Shown here one piece after another: positions 49,736 through 52,766 of a stretch of 52,766 nucleotides of DNA. The translations under genes were made by a program, and so were the position numbers. Source of the stretch: Chlorokybus atmophyticus (taxonomy: Eukaryota; Streptophyta; Chlorokybophyceae; Chlorokybales; Chlorokybaceae); contig RHPI01000732.1 of assembly GCA_009103225.1 (NCBI GenBank), forward strand, positions 275,697 to 328,462, given 5' to 3'. The notes under the pieces were generated by a model. That model did no database searches. It saw only the letters and a program-made list of their open reading frames with translations, and was not told the DNA's origin. Every line of letters begins with the position of its first letter. Position 1 is the first letter of the stretch.

Positions 49736-51969
49736 ATGCTGGCGGCAGGGGCGGCGGCGGCGGCGGCGGTAGTGCGGCGTCGTGGTCTGCGGCTGCTGCG
49801 AGGCCCGGCCTGGTTTGATCGCGTGGTCGTCGTCGCCGGCGTGTCCGCCTGGCCACTACAGCCGCCTTCTTCCTCTTCCTCCTCTTCCTGCTTGCTTTCG
49901 CCTGGCCTGGCCTGCAGCACGCAAGGTACGCCTCTAAGACTTTGCGTAGTACACAGCACTTGCACATGTACATCTACTTACACATGCACATGCCTACATG
50001 CATACAGACAGACGCATGCACGTACTTGCATACCATGCAGTAGTTGAACACAGAGGGTGCATTGCTGGTTTGCTGGTTCCATTATTGCTATGGCACACAC
50101 TGGTGCCTGTGCAGGGCCAATGCCAGCATTGTGTTGGTGGGTTTTAACTATTCCGTTGCAACAAGTGTACTACGGCTCATTCATCACTCTCATTTAAGCA
50201 ATGGTTACTCAGCCACGTACATTTTGCCTATTGCTCTACTCCAAATGCATGCATGCACGACCCAGTTGCTTCACGACATTGACACCATTTGTGTACTATC
50301 GTCAAGCTTTGCATCAAGCCGTCTACTTGCTAATGCATTGCACATCATGCTTGTCAGGTGTGTCATACACCCGAATCGAACAGAGGCGTTACTTCAGTGG
50401 CGACATCCACAATACCAGCACATTCATCACACACAAGTTTCACGTCAATCCTCCTTCGGCATTGCAGCTGATATCGCCGCACTATCCCGTCGACATCGTC
50501 GTCAAGACCGGCGATCTCGAGTCCATCGAAGTGGAGTGTCCCTCGGATGTGTTCCAAATTGAACGCACCGACATTGACACTGTGAAGGTAAGGAGAAGTG
50601 TGGGGCATGTACATGTGTGTGTGCGCATGAGCGTGTGTGTGTGTATGTGCACGTGCGCGAGAGTGTGCGTGTGCATGCGTGCGCATGTGTATGCGTGTGG
50701 GCGCATGTGGGCTTGCGCCTATATGTATATGTGTTTGCAACATACACAACCCCATCTGTCAGGTGCAAAATGTCAAACACTCCGCACCACCGCCAACCTC
50801 AAGGCCATCTCTGCGCGTATCCATCCCAGAGCGATTCTGCAGCGTCGATATACGCAACGCCGGCGGGAACATCTCCATCGAGAAGGTTGTTGAGGGAACA
50901 GTCAACATCATAAACAAGTGCTTGGATGATGTCGGTGAAAGAGGCATCATTGAGCTCGGGCAGATAAGAGGGGCAAAGCTCTCGATAGACACGGATGCGG
51001 GCGACATCACGACGGGTCACATTGCAGCAGAAACCAGAATAATCTGCCATCGTGGCGATATCAAAGTTCAGAAGCTGATATCGAACTCGCTCTCTCTAAA
51101 TGCGAGTGGCCGCATTGATATCAATGTTTTGTACGCGGACGAGTGCTTCATCAAAAGCACAGGCGACATCCGCGTTGGCACCGCCAAGCTTGGCTCTGAC
51201 TCCAACATGGCGGAGTTGACAACACATGTTGGCGATATCAGCATAGACGGCCTCGATGGTTACGCAAAAGTAAGTAAAGTGACATAACTGTGTTTTACAA
51301 TGCATATGACACACGTGCACACGCACATTCACGCACACCTGCATGCGCGCGCGCGCGCATACACACACACGCACGCACATGCACTTTTGCACACGCACAC
51401 GCTCATGTGCCCACACGCATATAGATGCAAGCACACATACGCACATGCACGCAAGCGGCTTGCACGCATGAGTGCCACTTGCTCACGACACATTTTCCAC
51501 GCAGGTTGACGTCGTTGACACAGGCGCCATTCGTATCCAACTGATGGAGGGCGCGCGTCGCGTCGACGTACACTCCAACTCCCACTTCAGCGTTATCAAT
51601 CTCTCCGTCCCACACATACCCGTGGTAATCGAAGCCGCGTTCCCTACCGTTGGCGCTTTAAGCATAGAAGAAAGCACTCTTCATGAGATTGTTGCGCAAC
51701 AAGTCCCGCACGAACATCACCTCTTTGTTATAGAAGCCCGCATTCGACCCACTGATGCTGAAGCCAAAGCCGAAGCGCATGTGTTGAAGCTGAATGTGCT
51801 TGCGGAAGGGAGTCATGCGACGGTGACTGTAAATAGACGGAGCTGGAAGGAAGCTATGGAAAGCAGGATGCAAAGAGGTGGTGGTGGTGTGAAGGCATTG
51901 TCATCAGATCAAGCGAAGCCGACAAAAAGATATGTCTCGTGGAACTCGTTGTGGAGAGAGATGAGGTGA
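49736..51969 (+). CDS. FAM185A-like protein with DUF4097-type beta-solenoid
   Basis: Four exons: 49736-49925, 50358-50587, 50763-51269 and 51505-51969 (TGA); 1392 bases, 463 residues, in phase. Exon 3 shows the repeating strand pattern of the putative-adhesin (DUF4097) fold: IRNAGGNISIEKV, LSIDTDAGDITTGHIAAET, ICHRGDIKVQKLISNSLSLN, ASGRIDINVLYADECFIKS, TGDIRVGTAKLG and THVGDISIDGLDGYAKV. Each repeat ends in a G-D-I/N-I turn. This domain set resembles the animal FAM185A protein, whose function is not known. The N-terminus is Ala/Arg-rich (MLAAGAAAAAAVVRRRGLR), suggesting import into a mitochondrion or plastid. The C-terminal about 80 residues are charged and less conserved in appearance. The family call rests on the repeat pattern. 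Confidence 0.65.
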
Positions 51970-52766
51970 CAGAAATGGATATACGCGTGTACATGCTTGC
52001 ATTAGTTGCTTCGCTGTGCCCTTCACTGTACGTATACTCGCTCGCAAACGCGCACGTGGGCGGTGCATTTAGCCAGTGGAGTACTGTACTGATGAGGCAA
52101 TGCCCCGCAAGTGCGATGTGCACCCCGCCCTGCAAGTGCTACTAGTAGCAGTAGTGTTATTGAGCAGTCAACCAACACCCCCTACCTCTCGCTGCCTCTC
52201 GGTGGCACGCAAACCCGCATTTTGTTGCAGTCACTTGAAAGCTCCTCCTGCCACTGCATGTCCCCTCTCCTGCCCCGCCGATAGATTGACGGTTCTGTAC
52301 GTGTGTGCACGTACCCAAGGCACTCACCAGTGCAGAAGCTGTCACCAAACACCAGCGGGTTGTTTTTGCAGAGTGTGTGCCCAATAGTGACTCAACGCAG
52401 GCCATTGTCAAGGGGGAGCAGATTCGCATGTGGCACTATAGCTGCCTTTGTGATAAGTTGCGTGCCCAACCGCTGCTGCACACTGCTGCACACGCACATC
52501 ATGATATGATTGTGAACACGCACTGCATGTCACGCGGATACATGCGTGTATCCGCACAGGTTGTACTGTTGGCTCGTTATCTGCAAGCAGCCACTTTTTG
52601 GTAACTCTAGAGCGGATGTGTGGAACGTCCAGTGGTGGGGTGGGTGGGTGGGTGGGTGGATGGGGATGTATAAGAAGCGTAAAGATCATATGTGGCATGC
52701 AGTCTGCTAACAAACGACTTCAGTGTGTGTATACTAGAAAGTAAAGCACAATGTGTGGGGCGGGGA
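51970..52766. other. right end of window, no supported gene
   Basis: No recognisable coding exon. A G-rich run of GGGT units (52634-52661) could form a G-quadruplex. Confidence 0.45.
52634..52661 (+). repeat. (GGGT)n tract
   Basis: Five or more GGGT/GGTGG units in a row. A tract of the complementary type, (ACCC)n, occupies 1-26 at the left end of the window. Confidence 0.8.

Overview
The window is nuclear DNA of a photosynthetic eukaryote, most likely a chlorophyte green alga. Almost every gene is split by GT-AG introns, mostly about 70-450 bases, often GT/CA- and GCATGC-rich and ending in TGCAG. N-termini that look like plastid or mitochondrial transit peptides precede a chlorophyll-biosynthesis enzyme (ChlM), a plastid-type bS6, an L11 methyltransferase and mitochondrial ATP synthase beta. 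The code is standard: TAG, TGA and TAA all end conserved proteins. I could not identify the species.

Layout, left to right: 3' part of a PDK1-like kinase (+); a complete hAT-type transposase-like gene (-); a gene-poor repeat stretch (6.5-10.6 kb); mitochondrial ATP synthase beta (-, 10 exons); an AT-rich island; a putative plastid protein of unknown function (-) that shares a very short divergent promoter with a 4'-phosphopantetheinyl transferase (+, 10 exons including a 17-base one); a signal-anchored sulfotransferase (-). From 22.6 to 27.8 kb lies a gene-poor, repeat-rich stretch with near-perfect hairpins, a GGCC-rich direct repeat, a decayed transposon-like gene and diverged tandem repeats. 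Next come a bZIP/coiled-coil locus (-) broken by eight in-frame stops, seven of them TAG; PrmA-like L11 methyltransferase (+); chalcone-isomerase-like protein (-) divergent from plastid bS6 (+); a reverse-transcriptase remnant (+); a repeat-rich gap; XRCC2 (+); an unidentified N-terminally membrane-anchored protein (-); ChlM (+); and a FAM185A/DUF4097-like protein (+).

The genes do not form an operon. Several are divergent pairs with short shared upstream regions (17.5, 36.3 and 46.5 kb). Many products serve organelles: carrier-protein activation, plastid translation, chlorophyll synthesis and mitochondrial ATP synthesis. Exon models were built by hand from splice-site and phase consistency. 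Those for PDK1, ATP synthase beta, the phosphopantetheinyl transferase, the sulfotransferase, XRCC2, ChlM, bS6, PrmA and the CHI-like gene keep phase across every junction.
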